Source of the DNA: a bacterium
GTDB lineage: Bacteria > Electryoneota > RPQS01
Direction: 5' to 3'
Length of the DNA: 64,000 nt
NCBI GenBank assembly: GCA_023382385.1
Contig: JAHDVH010000002.1
Coordinates: forward strand, 882,219-946,218
This document shows positions 35,904 through 44,189 of this stretch, piece by piece. The notes below the pieces were generated by a model. The model did not search any database. It had not been told where the DNA came from and worked only from the letters and a program-made list of their open reading frames with translations. How positions within the stretch are numbered: the stretch's first letter is position 1; each line of letters opens with the position of its first letter. The position numbers were made by a program, and so were the translations under genes.

Positions 35904-37694
35904 ATGAAAGCCCCCCCGACCGCTATCCTCACTCTGCCAACGCAAGAGCGGTTTCGCTATAGGCACGTTTCTTTCGGCGCTCCGACTGCGGTCTGGATGG
36001 CTGCGCGCACTGACGAACTGCGGCAGTGTCTGGCGCGGACGGAAGAGTTTCAACGCGCCGGCAAATACGTTGTTGCAGTTGTAACCTACGATGCGGCGCG
36101 AGCCTTTGACTCTGCACATGCCGCACACGAGCCGGGTGCGCTTCCGCTGGCTTGGTTTGCCGCATTTGACCGTCCCGGTGAGTATGAGCCATGTGCGCGG
36201 CCCTTTCAGCTTGGCGCTCCGCAAGTGCAGACAAGTGAAACGGAATATGTCGCGGCGGTGCACCGAGCACTGGAACATATCCGCGCGGGCGACGTGTATC
36301 AAGTGAACTATACTGTTCGCGCGCACTGTGAGTTTCATGGCAGCGCGGCAGGCTTGTTTGATACTCTCGTGCGGGCCGTTCCGGTTCCGCATGCGGCGTT
36401 CGTAGACACAGGCGCCGTGCAGATAGTTTCCCTTTCACCGGAACTGTTTCTCCAGCGGGTCGGCGGCACGTTGCTCACACGACCGATGAAAGGCACGGCG
36501 TCACGCCGCCCGTCGTGGGACGTGGACGAAGCCGCGCGTCTCGCCCTGCAGCACAGCGAAAAAGACCGTGCGGAGAACACGATGATCGTGGATCTCATGC
36601 GCAACGACTTGGGCCGCGTCTGCAAAGCGGGAACGATTCGTGTCCCGGAACTGTGCGTTGTCGAACGCTATCCGACCGTGCATCAGATGATCAGCACCGT
36701 GACGGGTGAACAACTTGAGGACGCCTCGCTCTTTGACATTATTGCCGCAACATTTCCGCCGGGCAGCGTGACAGGCGCGCCGAAGATTCGCGCAACGGAA
36801 ATAATCAGGAATCTCGAGCATACACCGCGCGGGATGTACTGCGGAACGATCGGGCTGTTCATGCCGGGCGGAGACTTCGTCTGCAGCGTGGCGATTCGCA
36901 CGCTGGAGATTCAAGGCAACGTGGCGACGCTCGGCATCGGATCGGGAATTGTTGTGGACAGTGTTGCGGAACGCGAATGGGAGGAAGTGCTGCTGAAGGC
37001 AAAGTTCGCCGAACGCCGTCCACAGGAGTTCGCATTATACGAAACTTTTCGCTGGCAGCCGGAGCTTGGGTTTCGCAATCTTCACAGCCACTTACGTCGT
37101 CTGAAGCGTTCGTGCGATTACTTCGCGCGTCCGTTTCCGCTAAGGCGGATTCTCGCCGTTCTGCGCGAGTTAAAGGCGACGCTCGGGAACGAGCACAACC
37201 GCGTTCGCTTGAATGTCGATCATGATCAGGTGAGTTTTCAGCTTATGCCCGAAGAGCTCGGCTGGCCGGAGCGGGGAGTGGTTTTGATGATCCCCGAAGC
37301 GCGGCTTGATCCGGACGATCCGCGACTCTATCACAAGACGACGCTTCGCCCGGAAAAACTCGCGGCCCGCGAGTCGGCGAAAGCGCGCGGGGCGGACGAA
37401 TGTCTGTTTCTGAATACGCGCGATGAGTTCACCGAGGGAACGATTGCGAATGTGATGTTCAAAGTGCGCGGGGAATGGCTCACACCAAGTCTGTCCTGCG
37501 GCTTGCTGCCGGGCGTCTGGCGCGACATGCAGATTCATTCCGGACGCGCGCGTGAAGAGATCGTGCGTTACGACGATTTAGACAGAATTGAGGAAGTGCG
37601 TATCGGGAACTCTGTACGCGGGGAAGGGAAAGTGATACGCATCATTCGGGAAGACGGCCGCGAGGTGTATCGAGATAAGGGAGAAGCCCGTTGA
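35904..37694 (+). CDS. pabBC: Bifunctional aminodeoxychorismate synthase component I / aminodeoxychorismate lyase (PabB-PabC fusion)
   Basis: A 596-residue fusion. The first 375 residues are the chorismate-binding PabB domain, with the signature FPPGSVTGAPKIRATEIIR near 288 and GIGSGIVVDS near 343. It adds amino nitrogen to chorismate. From about 380 (LYETFRWQPELGFRNLHSHL) to the end is a PabC-type PLP lyase of fold IV, which would release pyruvate and yield p-aminobenzoate for folate; ECLFLNTRDEFTEGTIANVM is typical. The lyase Lys was not assigned with certainty: KTTLR near 474 is the candidate region. PabA, the glutamine amidotransferase, is not in the window. The stop overlaps the TTG start of the next gene. 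Confidence 0.9.
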   Translation: MKAPPTAILTLPTQERFRYRHVSFGAPTAVWMAARTDELRQCLARTEEFQRAGKYVVAVVTYDAARAFDSAHAAHEPGALPLAWFAAFDRPGEYEPCARPFQLGAPQVQTSETEYVAAVHRALEHIRAGDVYQVNYTVRAHCEFHGSAAGLFDTLVRAVPVPHAAFVDTGAVQIVSLSPELFLQRVGGTLLTRPMKGTASRRPSWDVDEAARLALQHSEKDRAENTMIVDLMRNDLGRVCKAGTIRVPELCVVERYPTVHQMISTVTGEQLEDASLFDIIAATFPPGSVTGAPKIRATEIIRNLEHTPRGMYCGTIGLFMPGGDFVCSVAIRTLEIQGNVATLGIGSGIVVDSVAEREWEEVLLKAKFAERRPQEFALYETFRWQPELGFRNLHSHLRRLKRSCDYFARPFPLRRILAVLRELKATLGNEHNRVRLNVDHDQVSFQLMPEELGWPERGVVLMIPEARLDPDDPRLYHKTTLRPEKLAARESAKARGADECLFLNTRDEFTEGTIANVMFKVRGEWLTPSLSCGLLPGVWRDMQIHSGRAREEIVRYDDLDRIEEVRIGNSVRGEGKVIRIIREDGREVYRDKGEAR

Positions 37695-39070
37695 GTCCGG
37701 TCTTCATCGGAATACTAATCTACATCAGTATCGCGTTGATCATCGGACTGGTCGTGTCGCGCAAGGTGCATAGCGAGAGCGACTACTTGATTGCGGGCCG
37801 ACAACTCGGATACCTGCTCGCGACGTTCTCGATTTTCGCGACGTGGTTCGGTGCTGAGACTTGCGTCGGAGCCTCTGCCGCAATCTATGATCGAGGGCTG
37901 TCCGGCGGCAACGCCGATCCATTCGGCTATACGATTTGCCTGCTGCTGATGGCACTGCTGTTTGCCGGGCCGATGTGGAAGAAGAAACTCACGACGCTTG
38001 CTGATCTTTACAAGGACCGCTATTCACCGGGAGTTGAGAAGCTCGCGGCGATAATCATCGCGCCAAGCTCCTTGATTTGGGCGGCGGCGCAGATTCGCGC
38101 CTTCGGCCACGTGCTTTCGGTGTCGTCCGAATTGCAACTCGAAACGGCGATCCTGATTGCGACGGTTATCGTTCTGATCTACACCGTGAGCGGCGGATTA
38201 TGGGCGGATGCCTACACGGACGTGATTCAGGGATTTGCGCTCATCTTTGGTTTAGCAGTGCTCGCCGTAGTGATCGGCACACATGAGCAGACGCCGAGAT
38301 TCAATGACCTGCTGAGGAACATCTGGACGGGCAGCGGCAATGCGGAGCCGGAAAGCTGGTTGTCCTCGCTGGACGGCTGGGCGGTGCCGATCTTTGGTTC
38401 AATCGTTGCGCAGGAGCTCATTTCGCGAGTGCTCGCTGCGCGATCCGCAACCGTTGCGCGCCGATCGGCGTTTGCGGCAACGGCAATCTATCTTTTGATT
38501 GGGATGATTCCGGTTTATATCGGACTGGCGGGAGTGTCGCTGTTGCCCGGAATTGAAGACTCGGAACAGTTGATGCCGCAGCTTGCATTGACGTATCTGC
38601 CGACCGTGCTCTATGTGATGTATGCAGGTGCGCTCGCCTCCGCAATTCTCTCGACGGTGGACAGCGCGCTGCTGGCGGCCTCGGCGTTAATCGAACACAA
38701 TGTGATTCTTGCCAGTCGGCCGCAAATCAGCGAACGCAATCGTCTCTTGATTGCGCGCGGCGGTGTGCTTGTGCTGGGAATTGTCGCATACTTTTTGGCG
38801 ATTTATGGCACGACGACTTATGAAATGGTCGAAATGGCCTCAGGCTTAGGCAGCGCGGGAATCTTTGTGATTTCGCTCTTCGCCCTGTATTCTCGGCGGG
38901 GCGGCCCATTGGCGGCGACGGCCGCACTGATTGTCGGCTTAGGGGTGTCGGTGTGGGGAAGCTACATCCAACCGTTTGACGGGTCGTATGTGTTCTCGAT
39001 TGCGGGGGCATTTCTTGTATATTATCTGATCTCTTTGCGCGAACCGTCGCGCGATTTGGCGAAAGAGTAA
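37691..39070 (+). CDS. Sodium:solute symporter family (SSS) transporter
   Basis: A 459-residue integral membrane protein with about 12-13 hydrophobic helices. The N-terminal helix, then SESDYLIAGRQLGYLLATFSI and WFGAETCVGASAAIYDRGLS, and IYTVSGGLWADAYTDVIQGF near 160-180 are characteristic of the SSF family (proline, pantothenate and similar solutes carried with Na+). The start is TTG at 37691, overlapping the pabBC stop (TTGA), so the two are probably co-translated. Substrate is not determinable; the PabBC neighbour is suggestive but not proof of a folate link. Confidence 0.88.
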   Translation: MSPVFIGILIYISIALIIGLVVSRKVHSESDYLIAGRQLGYLLATFSIFATWFGAETCVGASAAIYDRGLSGGNADPFGYTICLLLMALLFAGPMWKKKLTTLADLYKDRYSPGVEKLAAIIIAPSSLIWAAAQIRAFGHVLSVSSELQLETAILIATVIVLIYTVSGGLWADAYTDVIQGFALIFGLAVLAVVIGTHEQTPRFNDLLRNIWTGSGNAEPESWLSSLDGWAVPIFGSIVAQELISRVLAARSATVARRSAFAATAIYLLIGMIPVYIGLAGVSLLPGIEDSEQLMPQLALTYLPTVLYVMYAGALASAILSTVDSALLAASALIEHNVILASRPQISERNRLLIARGGVLVLGIVAYFLAIYGTTTYEMVEMASGLGSAGIFVISLFALYSRRGGPLAATAALIVGLGVSVWGSYIQPFDGSYVFSIAGAFLVYYLISLREPSRDLAKE

Positions 39071-39073
39071 AGC

Positions 39074-39376
39074 ATGATTCGGCATGTGGTGATGTGGAAA
39101 CTCCACGAATTCGCAGACGGGCACAACAAAGCTGAAAACGCACTCCGTGTGAAGAGCGCGCTCGAGAGTCTGATCGGCAGGGTTGACGGTTTGATATATC
39201 TTCAAGTGGGCGTCAATCAGCTTCCCGGCGAACAGGCGTTCGATCTTGTCTTAATGTGTGACTTTCGTGATTGGGAAGCACTCGAATCGTACCGTACGCA
39301 CCCGCTTCATCTGGGGGTGATTGAATTGCTGAACAAAGTCCGCTCGGGTCGCGTGGTGGCGGACTGGGAGGTCTGA
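39074..39376 (+). CDS. Dabb (stress-responsive A/B barrel) domain protein
   Basis: A 100-residue protein beginning MIRHVVMWKL and containing YLQVGVNQLPG and AFDLVLMCDFRDWEALESYR, the classic dimeric alpha/beta barrel (Dabb) pattern. It starts three bases after the transporter stop and ends before a strong bidirectional terminator, so it is the last gene of the pabBC operon. Family members are small stress-induced proteins or enzymes of varied chemistry; the role here is unknown. Confidence 0.85.
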   Translation: MIRHVVMWKLHEFADGHNKAENALRVKSALESLIGRVDGLIYLQVGVNQLPGEQAFDLVLMCDFRDWEALESYRTHPLHLGVIELLNKVRSGRVVADWEV

Positions 39377-39393
39377 ATATCTCAATGATAGAC

Positions 39394-39425
39394 AAAAGAG
39401 GCCGACCTTGCGGTCAGCCTCTTTT
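39394..39425. terminator. Bidirectional terminator
   Basis: AAAAGAGGC(C)GACC / GGTC(A)GCCTCTTTT with a TTGC loop. It has an A-run on one side and a T-run on the other, so it serves both the rightward pabBC operon and the leftward ABC operon, which converge here. Confidence 0.9.
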
Positions 39426-39447
39426 CATTTGGAGAAATCAGAGATTA

Positions 39448-40152
39448 TCAGGCAACCAGCAATGCCTCGGCTTCTTTAGGGACTCGCCCGTTCATGACAA
39501 TACGTCCCGCTTCAAGCCGGAGAGTCCGTTTGGCTCTCTTGGCGGCGCTCGGGTCGTGCGTAACCATGACCACAGTTTTCCCCTCACGATTCACTTCCGA
39601 CAAAAAGGCCATGACTTGTTCTCCGGTCTCAGGATCCAAGTTGCCGGTTGGCTCGTCAGCCAGAATGACCGCCGGATCAGATGCGAGCATGCGCGCCAGC
39701 GCAACTCTTTGCTGCTGCCCGACGCTGAGTTCGGACGGTTTGTGATCACGTCGATCTTTCAGGCCGACACGTTCCAGCAGTTCCAACGCCCGCTCCGCCT
39801 GCCGATTGCCGGGAATTCCACCCAATAACAGGGGAATCTGGACATTCTCCTGCGCAGTCAGGTAGGGGATCAAGTTAAACGTTTGGAAAACGAATCCAAT
39901 TCTTCTGCGCCGGAGTTCCGCTCTATCATCCGGAGACAAGTCGTAAAGCGAGTGATTCTCCAAATAGACTTTTCCTTCAGTCGGAGAAAGCATTCCGCCC
40001 AAACAGAGGAGCAGAGTGCTCTTTCCGCTCCCGCTGGGGCCAACCAATGAGACAAAGTCCCCTTGCGGAATATCCAACCACATATCATCCATCGCAACAA
40101 CAACGCTGCCGCGGTGCTTATAGTGTTTCTTTGCGCCTTCAACCTTGAGCAT
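39448..40152 (-). CDS. ABC transporter ATP-binding protein (MacB/LolD type)
   Basis: A 234-residue ATPase with Walker A GPSGSGKST (about 38-46), Q-loop FVFQTFNLIPYLT, signature LSVGQQQR (about 143), Walker B VILADEPTGNLDPETG and switch VMVTHD. The LolD/MacB subfamily pairs with FtsX-like permeases, as here: the permease stop is three bases upstream. It is the last gene of the ArsR-controlled operon. These systems use ATP hydrolysis for mechanical work across the envelope, such as lipoprotein release or efflux. Confidence 0.92.
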   Translation of the reverse strand: MLKVEGAKKHYKHRGSVVVAMDDMWLDIPQGDFVSLVGPSGSGKSTLLLCLGGMLSPTEGKVYLENHSLYDLSPDDRAELRRRRIGFVFQTFNLIPYLTAQENVQIPLLLGGIPGNRQAERALELLERVGLKDRRDHKPSELSVGQQQRVALARMLASDPAVILADEPTGNLDPETGEQVMAFLSEVNREGKTVVMVTHDPSAAKRAKRTLRLEAGRIVMNGRVPKEAEALLVA

Positions 40153-40155
40153 CGT

Positions 40156-41376
40156 CTATACCTCCTGCAGAGTCGTACATGGATCCAATCGGGCCGCCCG
40201 CCATGCAGGCAGTAGACTTGCCAGCATGGTCAACGAGAGTGAAATGCCTAACGCAAGAAAGAGCAGCGTGGCCATCGGCAGGACGGGCACACCAGCGAGC
40301 TTTGGCCCGGAGACAACAGCAAGGGCTGTTCCGAAGATATATCCTCCCACTCCAGCGGCCAGACCAAGCAGAATCGCTTTCAGCATGAAGATCTGCACGA
40401 CCATCGAGGAGCTTGCGCCAAGCGCCATCAGAGTCCCGATTTCCTTGCGGCGCTCGAATACGTTCGCATACATGTAGTTTGCGATGCTCGCGCCACCGAC
40501 CAATGTGATAATAATCAGAAAGACAGTCGACAGTCGCGACATCGTGCGGTTTGTGCTCAATTGAGTGTCCACAATCTGCGTGATCGTGACCACCTTTGCA
40601 TCCGGCAGGAGTTTGTTGATCTTCTGCACGAGTCCTTGGGATATCTGGTCGCAGCAGCCTACGACCTCAATTGCGCTGACCACGGAACCGCGTCCGGTCA
40701 TCTGCTGAACGGTATGCAGATGCGCGAATATTCTGGCATCATCCACAGTTCCGGTTTCCGGCAGGATCGCCGTAACGACAAACTCGCGGTCCATGATTGC
40801 CAACTTGTCCCCTTCGCGCAGAGCAACTTTCCGGGCAACATCGGAGCCGATCAGTACTTCGTCCTCCGCGAGGGTTTCGATAACTCGATTGCGAACGAGA
40901 GTTTCTTTGGGCGATGTCGGCGTCAGTCCCGGAATGATGGCGACAGTTCCGCAGTTTTCGGGCCGTGAGAAGATGCCTGCCCCTTCCCAAGCGGCCTTTG
41001 CCGCAAACTCTTCTTTCGGGAGAATACCGGTAAGCGTTGCTCTCGACCCGGCCAATGTGACAGGCACGGAGAGTTTCGGAGAGAGGTTGTCCAGCCCCTC
41101 CAAGTCAGAGCTGGTCAGAATGTCAACATACTCTTCGGGAATTTCTTCGGTCTGCAAATCGGCAGAATAGTAGTCCTGCATAGTGACAGACTTGGGTAAG
41201 ATAAGGACGTTTGCTCCCAGAGCATCAAGTTCCCTGGCGACCGCCTTCTCGGAGTAGAAAGTGATATTCTTGATGGACACGATGACCGTGATCCCCAAGA
41301 GAATAGCCATGAAACTGGTGGCAAGTTGATTCTTTCGCTCGAAAATTTCGCGCCAGACAAGGGTTCGAAGTTTCAT
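40156..41376 (-). CDS. FtsX-like ABC permease
   Basis: A 406-residue permease with one N-terminal helix (SFMAILLGITVIVSI), a periplasmic MacB_PCD-type domain of about 230 residues and three C-terminal helices (STVFLIIITLVGGASIANYM, then two more from about 320) containing the cytoplasmic coupling segment FERRKEIGTLMALGAS. It forms a complex with the ATPase encoded next. Its start is one base after the stop of the thioredoxin-like gene. Confidence 0.9.
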   Translation of the reverse strand: MKLRTLVWREIFERKNQLATSFMAILLGITVIVSIKNITFYSEKAVARELDALGANVLILPKSVTMQDYYSADLQTEEIPEEYVDILTSSDLEGLDNLSPKLSVPVTLAGSRATLTGILPKEEFAAKAAWEGAGIFSRPENCGTVAIIPGLTPTSPKETLVRNRVIETLAEDEVLIGSDVARKVALREGDKLAIMDREFVVTAILPETGTVDDARIFAHLHTVQQMTGRGSVVSAIEVVGCCDQISQGLVQKINKLLPDAKVVTITQIVDTQLSTNRTMSRLSTVFLIIITLVGGASIANYMYANVFERRKEIGTLMALGASSSMVVQIFMLKAILLGLAAGVGGYIFGTALAVVSGPKLAGVPVLPMATLLFLALGISLSLTMLASLLPAWRAARLDPCTTLQEV

Positions 41377-41377
41377 A

Positions 41378-42415
41378 TCACTTGCTCTTTGCCTTGGTCT
41401 CGGGGGTTGCCTTGCTGTCCAGAGACTGTGCCTTGCTGCTTGTCGTGGGAACCTGCGTTACTTTGACCTGGTTGCCCTGCACGGGAGTCTGGGCTTTCAA
41501 TTGTTGCGTCGGGGCCGGCACTTTTTGGTTGGTAACCGTGCCGCCCGTTGGGCCACAGCTCTGACCGGGTCCGCATCCTCCCGGGCCGCAGCCGCCGGAG
41601 CGGCTCTGCGCGGCGGTCAGCACCGAGCTAGTGAGTTTCGATGAAGTTGTCGCACCCTCAAATGTTCCAATGACTGTTCCCGGAGGCGCTATCAGCGCGG
41701 TCGTCGCAATTGAAGCATCAGGGTTAAGCCCAAGTTGCGTTACGAACTTTGCGGCAACTGGATCCGAGGGATCCACCATGACGACGGCGGTCGTCGGTCC
41801 ATATTTCGGATCCTTGAGGAACTCCTCAACTCCGCTCATCGCAGCGGCATTGTCAGATGTCTTCTTGTTTTGCATGCACAGAGCGACCATATTTCTTTGC
41901 TGCAGCGCCTTCAGCGTCTGCTCAGAAGCCTTGCAGCCTACCGATTCCACGAGTTTTGTGTCATCGGTCAACTGCGCGGTGGGAAAACCTCCCATGATCG
42001 CACCATTGGGAGCGAGCACAAGCATGAGGGGAAGTCGCGCACGGCTTGCTCCGAACTTCTTGACAACATCCTGGTCATTCGTGTCTGCGACATTGATTTC
42101 GACTAACTCAGCCTTTCGCGATATTTTCTTTCGCGTAGATTTGAACAGCGAGCGCGCATGTTCCAGCTGGTCGTCATCCTCGCGAAAGAAGAGTGCAAAA
42201 GCGTACTTATCTTGACTCCCCGCTTTTTCAATGGCATCTGCGGCAGGACCATTGCCAATGTGGCCGATGGGTTCGACTGCGCGCGCAGTGGCAACGCCGA
42301 AACTGGCAGACGCGCTGTCCGTTTGATGGGTGGAAAGGTTGATTACACCCATAACTGTGAAGACTGCGGCAACTATCAATAATGTTGCGATTGAAAACTT
42401 GCCTTTTCTGCTCAT
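41378..42415 (-). CDS. Membrane-anchored thioredoxin-fold-like protein with Cys/Gly-rich tail
   Basis: A 345-residue protein from the ATG at 42415 (GGAG seven bases upstream). One N-terminal membrane anchor (FSIATLLIVAAVFTVMGVI) is followed by a region with thioredoxin-like pattern (KYAFALFFREDDDQ, KAELVEINVADTND, LPLMLVLAPNG) but no CxxC. A second similar half may follow (GPTTAVVMVDPSDP). Near residue 265 comes GGCGPGGCGPGQSCGP, four Gly/Pro-spaced cysteines, a possible metal or thiol site, then a Lys/Thr/Gln-rich tail. It sits between an ArsR-family metalloregulator and an ABC exporter, so a role in metal or thiol stress at the envelope is inferred. I do not recognise a named family. Confidence 0.65.
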   Translation of the reverse strand: MSRKGKFSIATLLIVAAVFTVMGVINLSTHQTDSASASFGVATARAVEPIGHIGNGPAADAIEKAGSQDKYAFALFFREDDDQLEHARSLFKSTRKKISRKAELVEINVADTNDQDVVKKFGASRARLPLMLVLAPNGAIMGGFPTAQLTDDTKLVESVGCKASEQTLKALQQRNMVALCMQNKKTSDNAAAMSGVEEFLKDPKYGPTTAVVMVDPSDPVAAKFVTQLGLNPDASIATTALIAPPGTVIGTFEGATTSSKLTSSVLTAAQSRSGGCGPGGCGPGQSCGPTGGTVTNQKVPAPTQQLKAQTPVQGNQVKVTQVPTTSSKAQSLDSKATPETKAKSK

Positions 42416-42454
42416 AGATAACTCCGGTAACACCTATATGGTAACTTCTACAAC

Positions 42455-42871
42455 TTAAGCTTCGAGATAAATTTGCTCGTCAATCTGAGGATCGGGCTTT
42501 GGGTGAAGTGGTTTGCGAGCGGCTTGGCAGTTCTTACTCGCGTCTTTCATGATCATCTTCGATAGGCGAGACCGATCAGCAGCGATGACTTCCGCCATTT
42601 CAAGATGCTGCCGGGCCAGTCTCAGCGCATCCCTAATGAGCAGTGAGTCACTCGTGGCTGCAAGACGATAATAAACCCACCTGCCGCGTTTTTGTGTCTC
42701 AACCAAACCGGCTTCGCGAAGAATAGACATGTGTTTGGAAACCGTAGAGTCTGCAAGTCCGATGAGGTCGACCAGATTGCAAACGCAAAGTTCTCCTTCT
42801 GCAAGGCTCATGAGTAGCCGCACCCGATTTTCATCGGATAGTGCTCCTGTAATCTTGAGGAAGTCTTTCAT
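42455..42871 (-). CDS. ArsR/SmtB-family metalloregulatory repressor
   Basis: A 138-residue protein from ATG 42871 with AGGAG five bases upstream; a longer frame to 42943 crosses the operator. The winged HTH includes LSDENRVRLLMSL, then ELCVCNLVDLIGLADSTVSKHMSILREAGLV and the wing KRGRWVYYRL. ELCVC is the Cys pair that binds As(III)/Sb(III) in ArsR of the classical type, and another Cys (KNCQ) lies near the C-terminus. It heads a leftward operon with the thioredoxin-like protein, permease and ATPase. ArsR proteins leave their operator when metal binds. Confidence 0.88.
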   Translation of the reverse strand: MKDFLKITGALSDENRVRLLMSLAEGELCVCNLVDLIGLADSTVSKHMSILREAGLVETQKRGRWVYYRLAATSDSLLIRDALRLARQHLEMAEVIAADRSRLSKMIMKDASKNCQAARKPLHPKPDPQIDEQIYLEA

Positions 42872-42878
42872 TTCACTC

Positions 42879-42906
42879 CTATGTTTCGCCAGATGACGAA
42901 ACATAG
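42879..42906. promoter_or_regulatory. ArsR operator palindrome
   Basis: CTATGTTTCG and CGAAACATAG, ten perfect pairs separated by eight bases, directly upstream of the arsR Shine-Dalgarno sequence. The size and place fit an autoregulatory ArsR site; as RNA it could also form a hairpin near the ribosome site. Confidence 0.7.
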
Positions 42907-43127
42907 ACTCAATTTGAGGGAAAGTCAAGAGTCTTAAAAACAAAATCTTAATATGACAATACGTATCAACTTCACACTCTTCAAATCGTTAGATTTTTCA
43001 GCATGTTGCTCGTGTGATTGCTGATGACCCAACGAAGGAAATTCCGGTGCGCTCTTCGGTTTTCTGAAACTTTGCTCAGGACTCAAGCGTAGAACTTTAT
43101 TAAGAAAGATCATCATAATATACCGCA

Positions 43128-43685
43128 ATGCAAAACAATAACATTTCCCGCTTCGCAATCGCGACGGGACTAATTCTTCTGATTCCACTGATTGCCATGC
43201 AGTTCACTGACGAAGTGAAGTGGACGCTACTCGACTTTGTAGTTGCCGGAATTCTCTTGTTCGGCAGTGGCCTGACCTATGAACTGATCGCAAGAAGAGG
43301 GAGCAACACAATGTATAGAGCAGCGGTTGGTGTCGCAGTCGCGACCGGACTACTGTTGATTTGGTTGAACCTTGCCGTAGGGCTCATCGGAAGCGAAGAC
43401 AATCCCGCCAACACATTGTATCTTGGAGTGCTCATCGTGGGTCTCATCGGCGCCGCTCTTGCAGGCTTGGCACCGCGCGGTATGTCGCGGGCTCTTTTTG
43501 CGACCGCGTTCGCACAGTTCTTGGTTCCGGTTGTTGCGATAATGATTTGGAAGTCCGAGTTCACCATTGAGGAAACACCGGGAGTTGTGGGGGTATTGTT
43601 GTTGAATGGTTTCTTTGCTGCGCTGTTTGTAGTTTCTGCCATACTATTTCGGCGCTCCGCAGCGACAACCGCATTGAAACTTTGA
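43128..43685 (+). CDS. Hypothetical membrane protein with about six helices
   Basis: A 185-residue, very hydrophobic protein with helices at about 8-26, 33-52, 65-84, 95-114, 120-140 and 155-175, joined by short loops. I recognise no domain. The ATG at 43128 has no obvious Shine-Dalgarno, and CATAATATA lies just upstream. It is alone between arsR and ssrA, on the same strand as ssrA. Confidence 0.65.
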   Translation: MQNNNISRFAIATGLILLIPLIAMQFTDEVKWTLLDFVVAGILLFGSGLTYELIARRGSNTMYRAAVGVAVATGLLLIWLNLAVGLIGSEDNPANTLYLGVLIVGLIGAALAGLAPRGMSRALFATAFAQFLVPVVAIMIWKSEFTIEETPGVVGVLLLNGFFAALFVVSAILFRRSAATTALKL

Positions 43686-43719
43686 GATCCGCAGATTCGT
43701 TCGTATATTGTAAAGCTTC

Positions 43720-44076
43720 GGGGACGCCAAGGTTTCGACGGGATGAATGGATGGCGTTGGGAGCAGGCGGAGGCTGGGGTGCCCTCCTTAATCAGGACTC
43801 CAAACACTAAGTGCCAATGACACTTACGCTCTGGCTGCCTAATTAAAATACGGTAGTCTGTCGCCCCCGGGAACTGTCTGACGATACCGGCCGCGATATC
43901 AAACTATAGTCGGACTGGCCCGTGGACTGCCACGCAAGCGGGCGAGATTTAGTGGCTGGCTCTCGATAGATTTGGGGTTGGGACGACCCGAGAGCAAGAC
44001 AAGAATCCAACTCCTAAGCCTGTAGCGCCCGGTGTGGTCCGCTTCTCGGACGCGGGTTCGATTCCCGCCGTCTCCA
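43720..44076 (+). ncRNA. ssrA: Transfer-messenger RNA (tmRNA)
   Basis: The 5' end GGGGACGCCAAGGTTTCGAC and 3' end GGTTCGATTCCCGCCGTC with TCC A pair as a tRNA-like acceptor (GGGGACG / CGTCTCC) and T-arm. The tag frame at 43813-43842 reads GCC AAT GAC ACT TAC GCT CTG GCT GCC TAA, giving the proteolysis tag ANDTYALAA. CCA is not encoded. TATATT about 15 bases upstream may be the -10 element. tmRNA rescues stalled ribosomes with SmpB. The 3' end is the integration site of the island that follows. Confidence 0.97.
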
Positions 44077-44083
44077 CAAGAAA
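44057..44083 (+). repeat. attL (27-bp core, within the ssrA 3' end)
   Basis: The core covers the T-loop to the discriminator of tmRNA plus seven bases. It is identical to 61566-61592. Confidence 0.9.
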
Positions 44084-44130
44084 CCCAGTTTTAAGTATCT
44101 GTTTTACAGTGCTTGAAATTGGGTTTTTCG
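44081..44130 (+). terminator. ssrA terminator on the island side
   Basis: A 15-bp stem with one G-T pair on each side of an A-T match (AAACCCAGTTTTAAG / CTTGAAATTGGGTTT), then TTCG and TTTTG. The island supplies this replacement for the host terminator. Confidence 0.75.
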
Positions 44131-44145
44131 TTTTGTATATTATAA

Positions 44146-44171
44146 CTGTCACCAAGTTGTCACCACAATTT
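44146..44171 (+). repeat. Left arm-type integrase repeats
   Basis: TGTCACCA occurs twice with an 11-base period. The 26-base block matches 61425-61450 at 23 positions. Its place between attL and the integrase gene fits arm sites bound by the integrase N-terminal domain. Confidence 0.55.
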
Positions 44172-44189
44172 GCATTCGAGGGCTTTTTC

